Origin: Rs1 sp036960485
Lineage (GTDB): Bacteria; Pseudomonadota; Gammaproteobacteria; Pseudomonadales; Balneatricaceae
Direction: 5' to 3'
Length of the DNA stretch: 64,000 bases
Assembly (NCBI GenBank): GCA_036960485.1
Contig: JBALXS010000008.1
Location: 1 to 64,000, forward strand
The number at the start of each line of letters is the position of its first letter. Positions within the stretch are counted from its first letter, which is position 1. Shown in pieces: positions 17,668-25,928 of the stretch. Made by a program: the position numbers and the translations under genes. The notes under the pieces were generated by a model. The model had not been told where the DNA came from and ran no database searches. It saw only the letters and a program-made list of their open reading frames with translations.

Positions 17668-17816
17668 TTAAAGGCTCCGTGGTATAAAAACAAGTTTTTG
17701 GTTTTTAAAAACACCACCAAATTTATTGGAATAAAACTTGTTATAATTAGCATGCATGCTCCACAAAATTAAGGCGTGCCCAGAAATCGTGGAAGATGAT
17801 TGTAAGGAATAGAGCC

Positions 17817-18074
17817 TTAAGTAGTAGTAGTGTATTTGTAATAGATATCCCATTCGGAATCCGTCATATCACTACTAATTTTTATATCTTCAATAAGAAT
17901 TAAAAACTCAATAATTTCAGGATAAGATGTATTGGAATGTCTAGATAGTCTATCTAAAGCTTTTTGCGCTTCAGCACTTACCGACGTGCTAACGTCATAC
18001 ACTATGCTTTCAAGAGAGGATAAATTGCGAGTTCTTTCATCAGAGCAAATCAGCGGCTCCGTTTTATTTGTCAT
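17817..18074 (-). CDS. Small hypothetical protein (85 aa)
   Basis: An 85-residue acidic protein with no recognised domain and a Thr-rich C-terminus. The ATG at 18074 follows AAGGAA by a suitable distance, the main reason to believe it is translated. A helical stretch, SAEAQKALDRLSRH, lies in the middle. It sits 149 bp upstream of the c-di-GMP sensor gene on the same strand and may be its accessory, but nothing in the sequence shows this. Confidence 0.45.
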   Translation of the reverse strand: MTNKTEPLICSDERTRNLSSLESIVYDVSTSVSAEAQKALDRLSRHSNTSYPEIIEFLILIEDIKISSDMTDSEWDIYYKYTTTT

Positions 18075-18430
18075 AAAAAATTCCTTTTTAAATGCGCTTC
18101 CTTTTTAATCCGCAGTAAATAGATAACAAAATTAGCGCGATTCAGCAACTTTTCGTAGTGATATTCTCAATAATTCCCTTTTTTAACCTATATTTAGGTA
18201 GTAGCCTTAGATTACTCATTGTTAAAGCTAAAAGCTTTATTTCTAAACACCATTTAGCCCACCGCAGTGCTAACGAGCAGTTAAAGCAGGAGAATAATAT
18301 TGGAAAACAAGACAGCACTGTCAATAGCTAGTTATTTAGAGTTTTTGGGGAAAGGTCATGTATTTAGAAGCTGCTGTATAACAACCAGTATGATTAATTT
18401 AACAGCAACTCAAGGCATTTTATAGGTACA
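18075..18430. other. Intergenic region with no convincing gene
   Basis: About 356 bp between the small hypothetical gene and the terminator of the semialdehyde dehydrogenase gene. Open frames here are short, lack ribosome binding sites and have unconvincing composition. No repeat or RNA gene was recognised. Confidence 0.4.
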
Positions 18431-18457
18431 AAAAAACCAGCACTAGGCTGGTTTTTT
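18431..18457. terminator. Strong rho-independent terminator after the semialdehyde dehydrogenase gene
   Basis: AACCAGC (18435-18441) and GCTGGTT (18447-18453) form a perfect stem with a five-base loop. An A-run precedes and a T-run follows, so it can work in both directions. It lies 16 bp past the stop of the gene ending at 18473 on the minus strand. Confidence 0.9.
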
Positions 18458-18472
18458 GTATCTAAATATTAC

Positions 18473-19963
18473 TTATGAAGGGAATGCAAACTGTGCACCT
18501 TCACGAACACCCGCTGAAGGCCAGCGCTGTGTAATGGTTTTACGCTTAGTATAGAAACGTACTGAATCAGGACCATACGCCGCTAGATCGCCAAACAATG
18601 AACGCTTCCAACCACCAAAGCTGTGGTATGAAACAGGTACGGGTAACGGTACGTTAATACCTACCATGCCCACTTTAATATTATCACTGAAGTAACGCGC
18701 CGCTTCGCCATCACGGGTAAAGATGCAAGTGCCGTTACCGTATTCGTGGCTATCAATTAGCTCCATTGCTTCTTGCATTGTGTTAACACGTACCACAACC
18801 AATACAGGGCCAAAGATTTCTTCTTTATAGCTAACCATTTCAGGGGTTACATTATCAATCAATGTACCGCCAACGAAGTATCCGTTAGCATAACCTTCAA
18901 CGACTGGGTTACGTCCATCAACAACGATTTTAGCACCATCATTTTCAGCGCCAGTGATGTAGCCATTTACCTTTTCTTTATGTGCTTTAGTGATAACAGG
19001 ACCGAAATCGTTTGAACTATCGCTAAAAGCACCCACTTTTAAGCTAGCCATGCCAACGGTTATCTTTTCTATTAACAGATCAGCCGCTTGATCGCCTACC
19101 GCTACAACACAAGAAAGTGCCATGCAACGCTCGCCTGATGAGCCAAAAGCCGCACCTATTAATGCTTGTGCTGCGTTATCCATATCAGCATCTGGCATGA
19201 TGATGGCGTGGTTTTTAGCGCCGCCTAGTGCTTGGCAACGCTTGCCATTAGCACTAGCTGTTGCGTAAATGTATTCAGCAATAGGGGTTGAACCTACAAA
19301 GCTGACTGCCATTACATCTGGGTTAGTGAGTAGTGTATCAACCGCTACTTTATCACCGTTAACCACGTTCATTACGCCAGCAGGTAAACCTGCATCTAAT
19401 AAAAGCTGTGCAATAAACATAGTAGATGAAGGATCACGCTCAGATGGCTTTAAGATGAAGCAGTTGCCACATACAATAGCCATTGGGTACATCCATAAAG
19501 GTACCATTGCAGGGAAGTTGAAAGGTGTAATACCTGCCACAACGCCTAATGGCTGAAACTCACTCCATGAATCGATGTTAGGGCCAACATTTTTACTGTG
19601 CTCGCCTTTTAATAACTCTGGTGCGTAACAAGCATATTCAACGTTTTCGATACCACGTTGTAGCTCACCCATTGCATCGTGTGAAATTTTACCGTGTTCT
19701 TCGCCAATTAATTCGCAAATTTTGTCAGCATTTTCTTCTAGTAACTGCTTAAACTTAAACATTACTCGAGCACGCTTAGCAACAGGTGTATTGCGCCATG
19801 CAGGGAAAGCTGCTTGTGCTGCTGCAATCGCCTGCTCAACTGTTTCTTGACTAGCTAGTGCAACTTGCTTGCTTACTTCGCCTGTTGATGGATTAAATAC
19901 ATCTTGAGAACGGCCGCTGTCACTGACATCCAAACCGTTAATCATGTGTCCTAATGTGTTCAT
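18473..19963 (-). CDS. mmsA: CoA-acylating methylmalonate/malonate-semialdehyde dehydrogenase
   Basis: A member of the aldehyde dehydrogenase superfamily, 496 residues from ATG 19963. This start has GAGG upstream; the frame extends four codons further without support. Catalytic cysteine lies in SSGERCMALS, and the N-terminal MINGLDVSDSGRSQDVFNPSTGEV and KPSERDPSS segments are typical of MmsA. The enzyme turns malonate semialdehyde into acetyl-CoA, or methylmalonate semialdehyde into propionyl-CoA, with NAD and CoA. These are the last steps of uracil and thymine breakdown through beta-alanine and beta-aminoisobutyrate. It follows the transaminase gene on the same strand after 301 bp. Confidence 0.93.
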   Translation of the reverse strand: MNTLGHMINGLDVSDSGRSQDVFNPSTGEVSKQVALASQETVEQAIAAAQAAFPAWRNTPVAKRARVMFKFKQLLEENADKICELIGEEHGKISHDAMGELQRGIENVEYACYAPELLKGEHSKNVGPNIDSWSEFQPLGVVAGITPFNFPAMVPLWMYPMAIVCGNCFILKPSERDPSSTMFIAQLLLDAGLPAGVMNVVNGDKVAVDTLLTNPDVMAVSFVGSTPIAEYIYATASANGKRCQALGGAKNHAIIMPDADMDNAAQALIGAAFGSSGERCMALSCVVAVGDQAADLLIEKITVGMASLKVGAFSDSSNDFGPVITKAHKEKVNGYITGAENDGAKIVVDGRNPVVEGYANGYFVGGTLIDNVTPEMVSYKEEIFGPVLVVVRVNTMQEAMELIDSHEYGNGTCIFTRDGEAARYFSDNIKVGMVGINVPLPVPVSYHSFGGWKRSLFGDLAAYGPDSVRFYTKRKTITQRWPSAGVREGAQFAFPS

Positions 19964-20264
19964 TTTAAACCTCATGTTTCTTTAAAGCTTATAGTAGCTT
20001 CATTAATTGAGTAAGCTTTGCCATCCCGCTATACAAGATTCGCAAACAAGCTTATTTAACCTTACTACCAGTTAGCTCGCCTTAAGTTTCAGCAATGATA
20101 AGTACTGCTTAAACAAAAGCGTTATCAATATCGGTAGCTCATATTCTTAAATACCCAGTTTTATAATAGTAGTTACTAGGCAAGTATAAATTAATACCTC
20201 AAAATAATAAATGTATTCCAAATTAAAATAAAATAGAATATTTGATTTATTATGAGAAATTAAT
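19964..20264. other. Intergenic region, transaminase / mmsA
   Basis: 301 bp of AT-rich DNA between two genes read in the same direction. It is long enough to carry a separate mmsA promoter, but no clear promoter, operator palindrome or terminator stands out. Confidence 0.35.
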
Positions 20265-21608
20265 CTACTTTAATTCTCTTATCGACTCGCCTATGGCGTT
20301 AATTACATTGTCGATCTCTTCACGCTCAACAATAAATGGTAAGCCTAACTGGATAGTATCACCGCCATAGCGCACGTAATAACCTTTTTCCCAACACTTC
20401 ATGGCTATTTCATAGGGCCTTCTTGCCGGCTCACCTGGATATGACTCTATTTGTAACGCTCCGGCTAAACCATAATTACGGATATCCGTAATATATTCGG
20501 TGCCTTTTAAGCTATGTAGCGCATCTTCAAAGATTGGGCTCATCTGCTTAACACGCGGTACTAGTTGCTCGTTTTTCAGTATATCCAAAGAAGCGAGTGC
20601 AGCGGCACAAGCAACAGGATGACCTGAATAAGTGTAACCATGTGGCAGCTCAATAGCGCCTTCAGGACCTGAGTTATCCATAAAGGTTTGGTAGATTTCT
20701 GAACTTGCAATCACCGCGCCCATCGGCACAGCACCATTGGTCAACTGCTTAGCAACGTTTAATAAATCGGGTGTAACGCCAAATTCTTCAGCGCCAGTGT
20801 TAGAACCCATGCGGCCAAAACCGGTAATTACTTCATCAAAAATCAATAGAATACTGTGTTGATCACAGATTTCACGTAAACGCTTTAGGTAGCCAACAGG
20901 TGGTGGTATAACCCCTGCAGAACCCGCTAATGGCTCAATAATCACCGCTGCAATGTTTGATGCATCGTGCAATGCAATAAGTTCAAGTAGCTCATCTGCT
21001 TTATCAGCACCGGTTTCAGGCATGCCGCGGGTAAAAGCATTTTCTTTAAGCAAAGTGTGCGGCAAGTGATCACAATCAACACCTTGTCCGAATAATGTCC
21101 GGTTAGCGCCAATTCCACCTAAGCTAAACCCACCAAAATTAACACCGTGGTAGCCTTTAGAGCGCCCTATTAGCTTGGTTTTAGTTGCCATGCCTTTCTT
21201 GCGCCAATATGCTCGGGCAATTTTTAGCGAAGTATCAGCCGCTTCTGAGCCTGAATCAGTATAGAACACATAATCCAGCCCTTTTGGCATTAATTCTTTA
21301 ATACGGTTAGCTAGTTCAAATGCCTTTGGATGCGCGTATTGAAATGCCGGTGCGTAATCTAACTGGCGTAATTGTTTAGAAACAGCATCCGCTATTTCAA
21401 CTCTGCTGTGACCTGCGCCACAAGTCCAAAGCCCTGATAAACCATCAAAAACTTTACGGCCTGTTGAATCAGTCAAATAACTGCCTTGACCTTCAACTAT
21501 GATGCGTGGATCCGCTTTGAATTGGCGGTTAGCCGTATAAGGCATCCAGTAAGCTTCCATCTCTTGACGAGACATTCCAGCAGATTTTTGTAAATCGTAT
21601 TCAGACAT
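20265..21608 (-). CDS. Omega-amino acid (beta-alanine):pyruvate transaminase
   Basis: A class III PLP-dependent aminotransferase of 447 residues from ATG 21608, which follows GTGAGG; a GTG four codons earlier is the longer alternative. Family motifs include YWMPYTANRQFK near the N-terminus, SGSEAADTSLKIARAYW, LLIFDEVITGFGRMG and the PLP lysine in NVAKQLTNGAVPMG. It closely resembles the Pseudomonas beta-alanine:pyruvate transaminase. The reaction gives malonate semialdehyde (or methylmalonate semialdehyde from beta-aminoisobutyrate), the substrate of the downstream mmsA product. It is divergent from a LysR gene, with a LysR-type dyad 49 bp upstream of its start. Confidence 0.92.
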   Translation of the reverse strand: MSEYDLQKSAGMSRQEMEAYWMPYTANRQFKADPRIIVEGQGSYLTDSTGRKVFDGLSGLWTCGAGHSRVEIADAVSKQLRQLDYAPAFQYAHPKAFELANRIKELMPKGLDYVFYTDSGSEAADTSLKIARAYWRKKGMATKTKLIGRSKGYHGVNFGGFSLGGIGANRTLFGQGVDCDHLPHTLLKENAFTRGMPETGADKADELLELIALHDASNIAAVIIEPLAGSAGVIPPPVGYLKRLREICDQHSILLIFDEVITGFGRMGSNTGAEEFGVTPDLLNVAKQLTNGAVPMGAVIASSEIYQTFMDNSGPEGAIELPHGYTYSGHPVACAAALASLDILKNEQLVPRVKQMSPIFEDALHSLKGTEYITDIRNYGLAGALQIESYPGEPARRPYEIAMKCWEKGYYVRYGGDTIQLGLPFIVEREEIDNVINAIGESIRELK

Positions 21609-21656
21609 GGTGTTCCTCACATCGTTAATTATTCATGTTATTTGCAGTTTGCACTG

Positions 21657-21683
21657 AATTTTACTAACAAAAAATGTAAAATT
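21657..21683. promoter_or_regulatory. LysR-type operator between the transaminase and LysR genes
   Basis: Perfect eight-base arms AATTTTAC (21657-21664) and GTAAAATT (21676-21683) flank 11 bases, the geometry of LysR-family sites. It lies 49 bp upstream of the transaminase start and about 165 bp upstream of the divergent LysR gene. AT-richness means some dyads arise by chance, but arm length, spacing and place all agree. Confidence 0.65.
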
Positions 21684-21847
21684 ACTTATATTCAGATAAC
21701 TATTTACTAACCTAAGAGTAAGCTTATTATATTTAGTTCTCAGGTTGGAATGCATCTTTCAGTGAAGCCGCTTGAGGGATTTAAGTGCATCATAAAATTT
21801 TCTGGACAAACAGTGTTTTTAACATCTTATAATTTAAGGAATTTGTC

Positions 21848-22789
21848 ATGGCTAAAACACCCAAAGCGCGCCAAAAAGGTTTATCGGGGCGTTTAGCTGA
21901 TACCGATATTCGCTTACTTAAAATTTTTAAAGCGGTGGTTGAATGTGGAGGTTTCACCACCGCGGAGGTTGAGTTAAATATATCGCGCGCGGCCATTAGC
22001 ATCGCGATGAGCGATTTAGAACACCGTTTATCGCTAAAGCTCTGCCAGCGCGGGCGTAGTGGTTTCTCTATGACTGATCAGGGCACTGAAGTTTATCAGG
22101 CCACATTACAGTTATTTTCAGCGCTTGAGAATTTTCGCACCCAAGTTAACAGCATCCACCAGCAGCTCAAAGGGGAGCTCAACATTGGCATCACTGACAC
22201 GCTCGTCACTATGCCGAAAATGAAGATCACCCAAGCTTTGAGTAATTTAAAACAGCGCGGCCCTGAAGTAAAAATCAACATTCGTATGGTGCCACCGGGC
22301 GAAATCGAGATGGCGGTACTCGATGGCAAGCTGCATACCGGCGTCATCCCTGTTTCCAAGAAGCTGCCAGGCTTAGAATACCTTTCTTTATACAACGAGG
22401 AATCTCAGCTTTATTGCTCAGATACCCACCCGCTGTTCGCTTTATTTGATAGTGAGTTGAGCGTGAGTTTAATTGAACAACATGAAGCTGTTCTGCCTGC
22501 ATATGCACAATCTGCCAGTATTAAAACGCTTTTCCAACGCCTTCAAGGTACAGCGACTGCAACAGACAGAGAGGGTATCGCTTTTTTAATTCTTACAGGC
22601 CACTACATTGGCTATCTACCGACGCATTTTGCAGAACGTTGGGTATTACAAGGAAAGCTGCGCCCGTTATTGTCCAAGCAGCTCAATTTTAAAACACCCA
22701 TTGCGGCTATTAGCCGCAAGGGAGCCGCTTCTAATCTAGTCCTTAATTGCTATTTACAGCAGCTAGAAAGCACTGGTATTTCGTATTGA
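21848..22789 (+). CDS. LysR-family transcriptional regulator (transaminase-linked)
   Basis: A LysR regulator of 313 residues: an N-terminal winged helix-turn-helix (about residues 22-82, with FKAVVECGGFTTAEVEL and SRAAISIAMSDLEHRL) and a C-terminal effector domain (about 105-300). The ribosome binding site AAGGA fits ATG 21848. It is divergent from the beta-alanine transaminase gene with a LysR-type dyad between them, so it probably responds to beta-alanine or a related pathway intermediate. The ureidopropionase genes lie 549 bp downstream on the same strand, under a separate promoter. Confidence 0.88.
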   Translation: MAKTPKARQKGLSGRLADTDIRLLKIFKAVVECGGFTTAEVELNISRAAISIAMSDLEHRLSLKLCQRGRSGFSMTDQGTEVYQATLQLFSALENFRTQVNSIHQQLKGELNIGITDTLVTMPKMKITQALSNLKQRGPEVKINIRMVPPGEIEMAVLDGKLHTGVIPVSKKLPGLEYLSLYNEESQLYCSDTHPLFALFDSELSVSLIEQHEAVLPAYAQSASIKTLFQRLQGTATATDREGIAFLILTGHYIGYLPTHFAERWVLQGKLRPLLSKQLNFKTPIAAISRKGAASNLVLNCYLQQLESTGISY

Positions 22790-22881
22790 AAGAAGCGTTG
22801 AAAATAGCTGCATTTTCATATATATATTTTCCCTATCCAGTTGAGCAAAATCAAGTTGATTAAATTTTTTACATATTTAGC

Positions 22882-22910
22882 TTGCGATCTGTATTTTTCC
22901 ATCATAATAT
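22882..22910 (+). promoter_or_regulatory. Probable sigma-70 promoter overlapping the RutR-like site
   Basis: TTGCGA (22882-22887) and TAATAT (22905-22910) are 17 bp apart, the ideal spacing. The -10 overlaps the first base of the palindrome at 22910-22925, almost the same arrangement as at the cofG promoter. Confidence 0.55.
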
Positions 22911-22925
22911 TTACCTAATGGTAAA
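22910..22925. promoter_or_regulatory. RutR-like operator, second copy
   Basis: TTTACCTAATGGTAAA is a perfect palindrome with six-base arms TTTACC / GGTAAA. It matches the RutR consensus at 11 of 14 defined positions, and its right half TGGTAAA is identical to that of the cofG site at 3509. It sits directly on and after a probable -10. Binding by the RutR-like protein encoded at 1603 is an inference from sequence and position. Confidence 0.55.
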
Positions 22926-23338
22926 AAAAATAATTCTAACAACTTACTCACTGTAATTTACGCTTATAGAAGATTAATTATAGATTAATCTGAGCCGTAT
23001 TTTGTAGATAGGGAATGCTCAATGCCTGCATACCAAAGCAGTTTTAGATATCTTTTAGTTAAACAAAAGATACAGCTATGCCTTCAAGAAGCTCTTTTAC
23101 GCACTCGAAGTGTTTCGTTACAATTTTTTTTTACTCCGCTATGGTTAATTAAAAAAATAAAATTTTATCACTTAAATCTTCCTGTAAAAGCGATGTTAGT
23201 AACATTGTATTCAACGCTGACGTATTAAAGTTCAGGCTGGTAAAGCGGTTTTAGCGCTCAACGCTGCTTTTACTCTTCTTTTTAGCCAGTACTTTTTTAT
23301 AGCATTGTTGATACCAGGATTTAATTAGAGGCAAAGTA

Positions 23339-24211
23339 ATGAATAAACTCAAATGCGGCTTAATTCAAATGTCACTCAAAGGGAGCACGAGTGAATCCAC
23401 GGATTCCATTAGAGATAAAATGATTGACGCACATATTCCGCTTATTCAGGAAGCTGCAGATCAAGGGGTGCAAGTACTTTGCTTTCAAGAAGTTTTTACT
23501 ACGCCATACTTTTGCCCAAGCCAAGATAAAAAATGGTATGCAAGCGCTGAGAAAATCCCCGGCGGCCACACTGTCACTTTAATGCAAGAGCAAGCAAAGA
23601 AGCACAATATGGTCATCGTGGTACCTATCTATGAAGAGGATTTACCAGGCGTTTTTTACAATACTGCCGCAGTAATTGATGCAGATGGAAGCTACTTAGG
23701 TAAATATCGAAAGTCACATATCCCTGATACAGCACCCGGCTTTTGGGAAAAGCTTTACTTCAAGCCTGGCAATACCGGCTATCCCGTTTTTGATACTCAA
23801 TACTGCAAGCTAGGAGTTTATATTTGCTATGATCGCCATTTCCCTGAAGGCTGGCGTGCGCTAGCACTCAATGGCGCCGAATACATTGTTAATCCTTCTG
23901 CTACCGTTATGGGTAAAAGTAAATACTTATGGGAGCTTGAACAACCGGCTTCTGCCGCGGCTAACGGCGTATTTATTGGCGCAATAAACCGTGTGGGTAG
24001 AGAGCAGCCTTGGGATACGCAGATGGGTGAATTCTATGGCTCTAGTTATATCGTGAATCCTTTGGGCCAAATTGAGGCACAAGCCAGTGCTGATCAGGAT
24101 GAGCTATTAGTACACCAAATCGATTTAGACATGATCAAAGAAGTGCGTACAGGCTGGCAGTTCTTTCGTGATCGTCGCCCAGAAACATATGACGATTTAA
24201 CCCGTCCTTAA
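23339..24211 (+). CDS. Beta-ureidopropionase (nitrilase superfamily)
   Basis: A protein of 290 residues with the nitrilase triad Glu51 (CFQEVFTTPYFCPSQ), Lys125 (KYRKSHIPDTAPGFWEK) and Cys163 (YICYDRHFPEGWRAL). These contexts are those of beta-ureidopropionase and its close relative N-carbamoylputrescine amidase. Encoded two genes before dihydropyrimidinase, it most likely cleaves N-carbamoyl-beta-alanine (and the methyl analogue) to beta-alanine, CO2 and ammonia. The genes at 23339, 24310, 25929 and 27494 share one strand. The M20 enzyme at 10486 may cover the same step. Confidence 0.88.
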   Translation: MNKLKCGLIQMSLKGSTSESTDSIRDKMIDAHIPLIQEAADQGVQVLCFQEVFTTPYFCPSQDKKWYASAEKIPGGHTVTLMQEQAKKHNMVIVVPIYEEDLPGVFYNTAAVIDADGSYLGKYRKSHIPDTAPGFWEKLYFKPGNTGYPVFDTQYCKLGVYICYDRHFPEGWRALALNGAEYIVNPSATVMGKSKYLWELEQPASAAANGVFIGAINRVGREQPWDTQMGEFYGSSYIVNPLGQIEAQASADQDELLVHQIDLDMIKEVRTGWQFFRDRRPETYDDLTRP

Positions 24212-24309
24212 ATATTTTTGGGAGATATGTTTTAGATCCGACATATTTCCTTTTTTAATTCTAATGTTCAGCTAAAAATAAAAACCATAATAATTAAAAG
24301 GTATTAATA

Positions 24310-25782
24310 ATGAGTAATAATCAATCAACAAACTCCAGCGCAGTGCAAGTAGATGAATTCTACGAGTTAAACGTTGGCACTGATGTGAGTGATAGTGACT
24401 ACTACAACGAAGATATAGCACCGACTAAGGTGGCTCAACGTACTTGGGGAACCTGGAACGTGGCAGCGCTTTGGGTGGGTATGGCTATTTGTGTTCCGAC
24501 TTATACGCTAGGTGGTGTTTTAACTGCTTACTTTGGGCTCTCTGTTGGTGAAGCATTAATCACTATTTTAGTGGCTAACCTGATCGTGTTAATCCCACTG
24601 ACTTTGAACGCTTTTCCAGGCACTAAATACGGTATCCCATTCCCGGTATTACTACGTTCTTCCTTCGGTATTTTCGGCTCCAACATTCCCTGCTTAATTA
24701 GAGCGATGGTGGCTTGTGGCTGGTTTGGTATTCAAACCTTATTTGGTGGTATTGCCATTCACATTTTATTCTCAGCCATTATTCCAGGTTGGGAAAATTT
24801 AGGTGGCACTGGTGAAGTTATCGGCTTCTTTATGTTTTTGGTAATGAACCTGTATATCGTTATTAAAGGTTCTGAGTCAATTAAGACTTTAGAAACGATT
24901 GCTGCGCCATTGTTGTTAGCGGTGAGTATGGGCTTAATGTTATGGGCATGGCCACAGTTTTCGCTTACTGAACTTATGGCAGTACCTGCGAATCGTCCTG
25001 CTGATGCTTCTTTTTGGGGTTACTTCTTTGGTGGTTTAACCGCTATGGTTGGTTTTTGGGCAACTCTGTCTTTAAACATTCCTGATTTTAGCCGTTATGT
25101 GAAATCGCAAAAATCACAAATTGTTGGTCAAATCATTGGTTTGCCAGCAACTATGTTTTTCTTCGCTGCACTAGGCGTGATATTGACAGCCGCTTCAACG
25201 ACCTTAGTTGGCGAAACTATTTCTGATCCTATTAACTTAATAGGAAAGATTGATAGCCCAGTGTGGGTTGTCATCGCGATGATCATGATTATTGTCGCGA
25301 CATTATCAACTAATACTGCAGCCAATATTGTATCGCCAACCAACGATTTTCAGAACATGGCTCCTTCAAAAATAAACCAAACACGTGGTGTTCTTATCAC
25401 CGGTGTTGTCGGGGTGTTATTGATGTCTTGGGAGTTATTCAAGAAGCTAGGTGTGATTGAATCGGATGTAAGTGTTGAGGCAATGTACACGGGCTGGTTG
25501 CTTGGGTATTCAAGTTTACTAGGCCCTATTGCCGGCATTATGATCGTCGATTACTTTATTGTTAAAGATCAGCAATTAAATTTAGCAGCACTTTATTTGG
25601 CGGATAGTGAATACGCTGGTATCAACAAGAGCGGGATGATTGCTTTTGCGGTACCTGTTGCTTTGACTTTATTCTCAATTATTACAGGCTCTTTAAGCTG
25701 GTTCTATCAATACGGTTGGTTCACAGGCTCTATCTTAGGTGCGATTATTTACTTCGCGATTGCGAAACGCCCTACAAACTAA
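24310..25782 (+). CDS. NCS1-family nucleobase:cation symporter
   Basis: An integral membrane transporter of 490 residues with about 12 hydrophobic helices. The N-terminal TWGTWNVAALWVGMAICVPTYTLGG, GIPFPVLLRSSFGIFGSNIP and LSLNIPDFSRY segments are NCS1 hallmarks, the last being the substrate/sodium-site helix region. NCS1 proteins import uracil, cytosine, hydantoins, allantoin or thiamine. Lying between ureidopropionase and dihydropyrimidinase, it probably imports uracil/thymine or a dihydropyrimidine or hydantoin. Substrate cannot be read from the sequence. Confidence 0.9.
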   Translation: MSNNQSTNSSAVQVDEFYELNVGTDVSDSDYYNEDIAPTKVAQRTWGTWNVAALWVGMAICVPTYTLGGVLTAYFGLSVGEALITILVANLIVLIPLTLNAFPGTKYGIPFPVLLRSSFGIFGSNIPCLIRAMVACGWFGIQTLFGGIAIHILFSAIIPGWENLGGTGEVIGFFMFLVMNLYIVIKGSESIKTLETIAAPLLLAVSMGLMLWAWPQFSLTELMAVPANRPADASFWGYFFGGLTAMVGFWATLSLNIPDFSRYVKSQKSQIVGQIIGLPATMFFFAALGVILTAASTTLVGETISDPINLIGKIDSPVWVVIAMIMIIVATLSTNTAANIVSPTNDFQNMAPSKINQTRGVLITGVVGVLLMSWELFKKLGVIESDVSVEAMYTGWLLGYSSLLGPIAGIMIVDYFIVKDQQLNLAALYLADSEYAGINKSGMIAFAVPVALTLFSIITGSLSWFYQYGWFTGSILGAIIYFAIAKRPTN

Positions 25783-25800
25783 CTAGTTTTCGTCCTGAAA

Positions 25801-25838
25801 CGGAACCGTAGTAATAGGTCTCTGTTCCGAATGGGAAC
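25801..25838 (+). repeat. Alternative inverted repeats ahead of dihydropyrimidinase gene
   Basis: CGGAAC (25801-25806) can pair with GTTCCG (25824-25829). The latter can instead pair with GGGAAC just downstream (GTTCC 25824-25828 with GGAAC 25834-25838). Two mutually exclusive hairpins sit before the strong hairpin at 25855; this could be an attenuation-like arrangement or simple 3' mRNA structure of the transporter gene. Confidence 0.35.
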
Positions 25839-25854
25839 TAACCAGTGCTAGCGC

Positions 25855-25878
25855 GCTGAAAGAGTTAACTCTTTCAGC
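25855..25878 (+). repeat. Perfect 24-bp palindrome between transporter and dihydropyrimidinase genes
   Basis: Two perfect 12-base arms, GCTGAAAGAGTT and AACTCTTTCAGC, meet without a spacer. The following bases AGCTTTCTTC are T-rich without a clean T-run. It may be a partial terminator that lowers dihydropyrimidinase expression, an mRNA stability element, or an operator. It lies 50 bp before the dihydropyrimidinase start. Confidence 0.6.
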
Positions 25879-25928
25879 AGCTTTCTTCAATATTCGTGAA
25901 TTTTAGTAAATATTAAAAGGAGATGACT

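Larger units (their letters stand above)
22790..23338. other. Long upstream region of the ureidopropionase/transporter/dihydropyrimidinase genes
   Basis: 549 bp without a convincing gene. It contains the promoter and RutR-like palindrome described separately, leaving an unusually long leader of about 400 bp before the ureidopropionase ATG. A 68-codon frame at 23022-23228 has no good ribosome binding site and an unlikely composition. The leader may carry RNA-level control or a second promoter. Confidence 0.45.

Noticed and set aside
17700..17816. GTTTTTAAAAAC and GCATGCATGC self-complementary words before the c-di-GMP sensor gene
   Set aside because: Short words of this kind are frequent in AT-rich intergenic DNA; no positional or repeat support for a site.
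23022..23228. Possible small protein (68 aa) upstream of the ureidopropionase gene
   Set aside because: No good ribosome binding site, unlikely composition and no known relatives; kept only as a note on the long leader.
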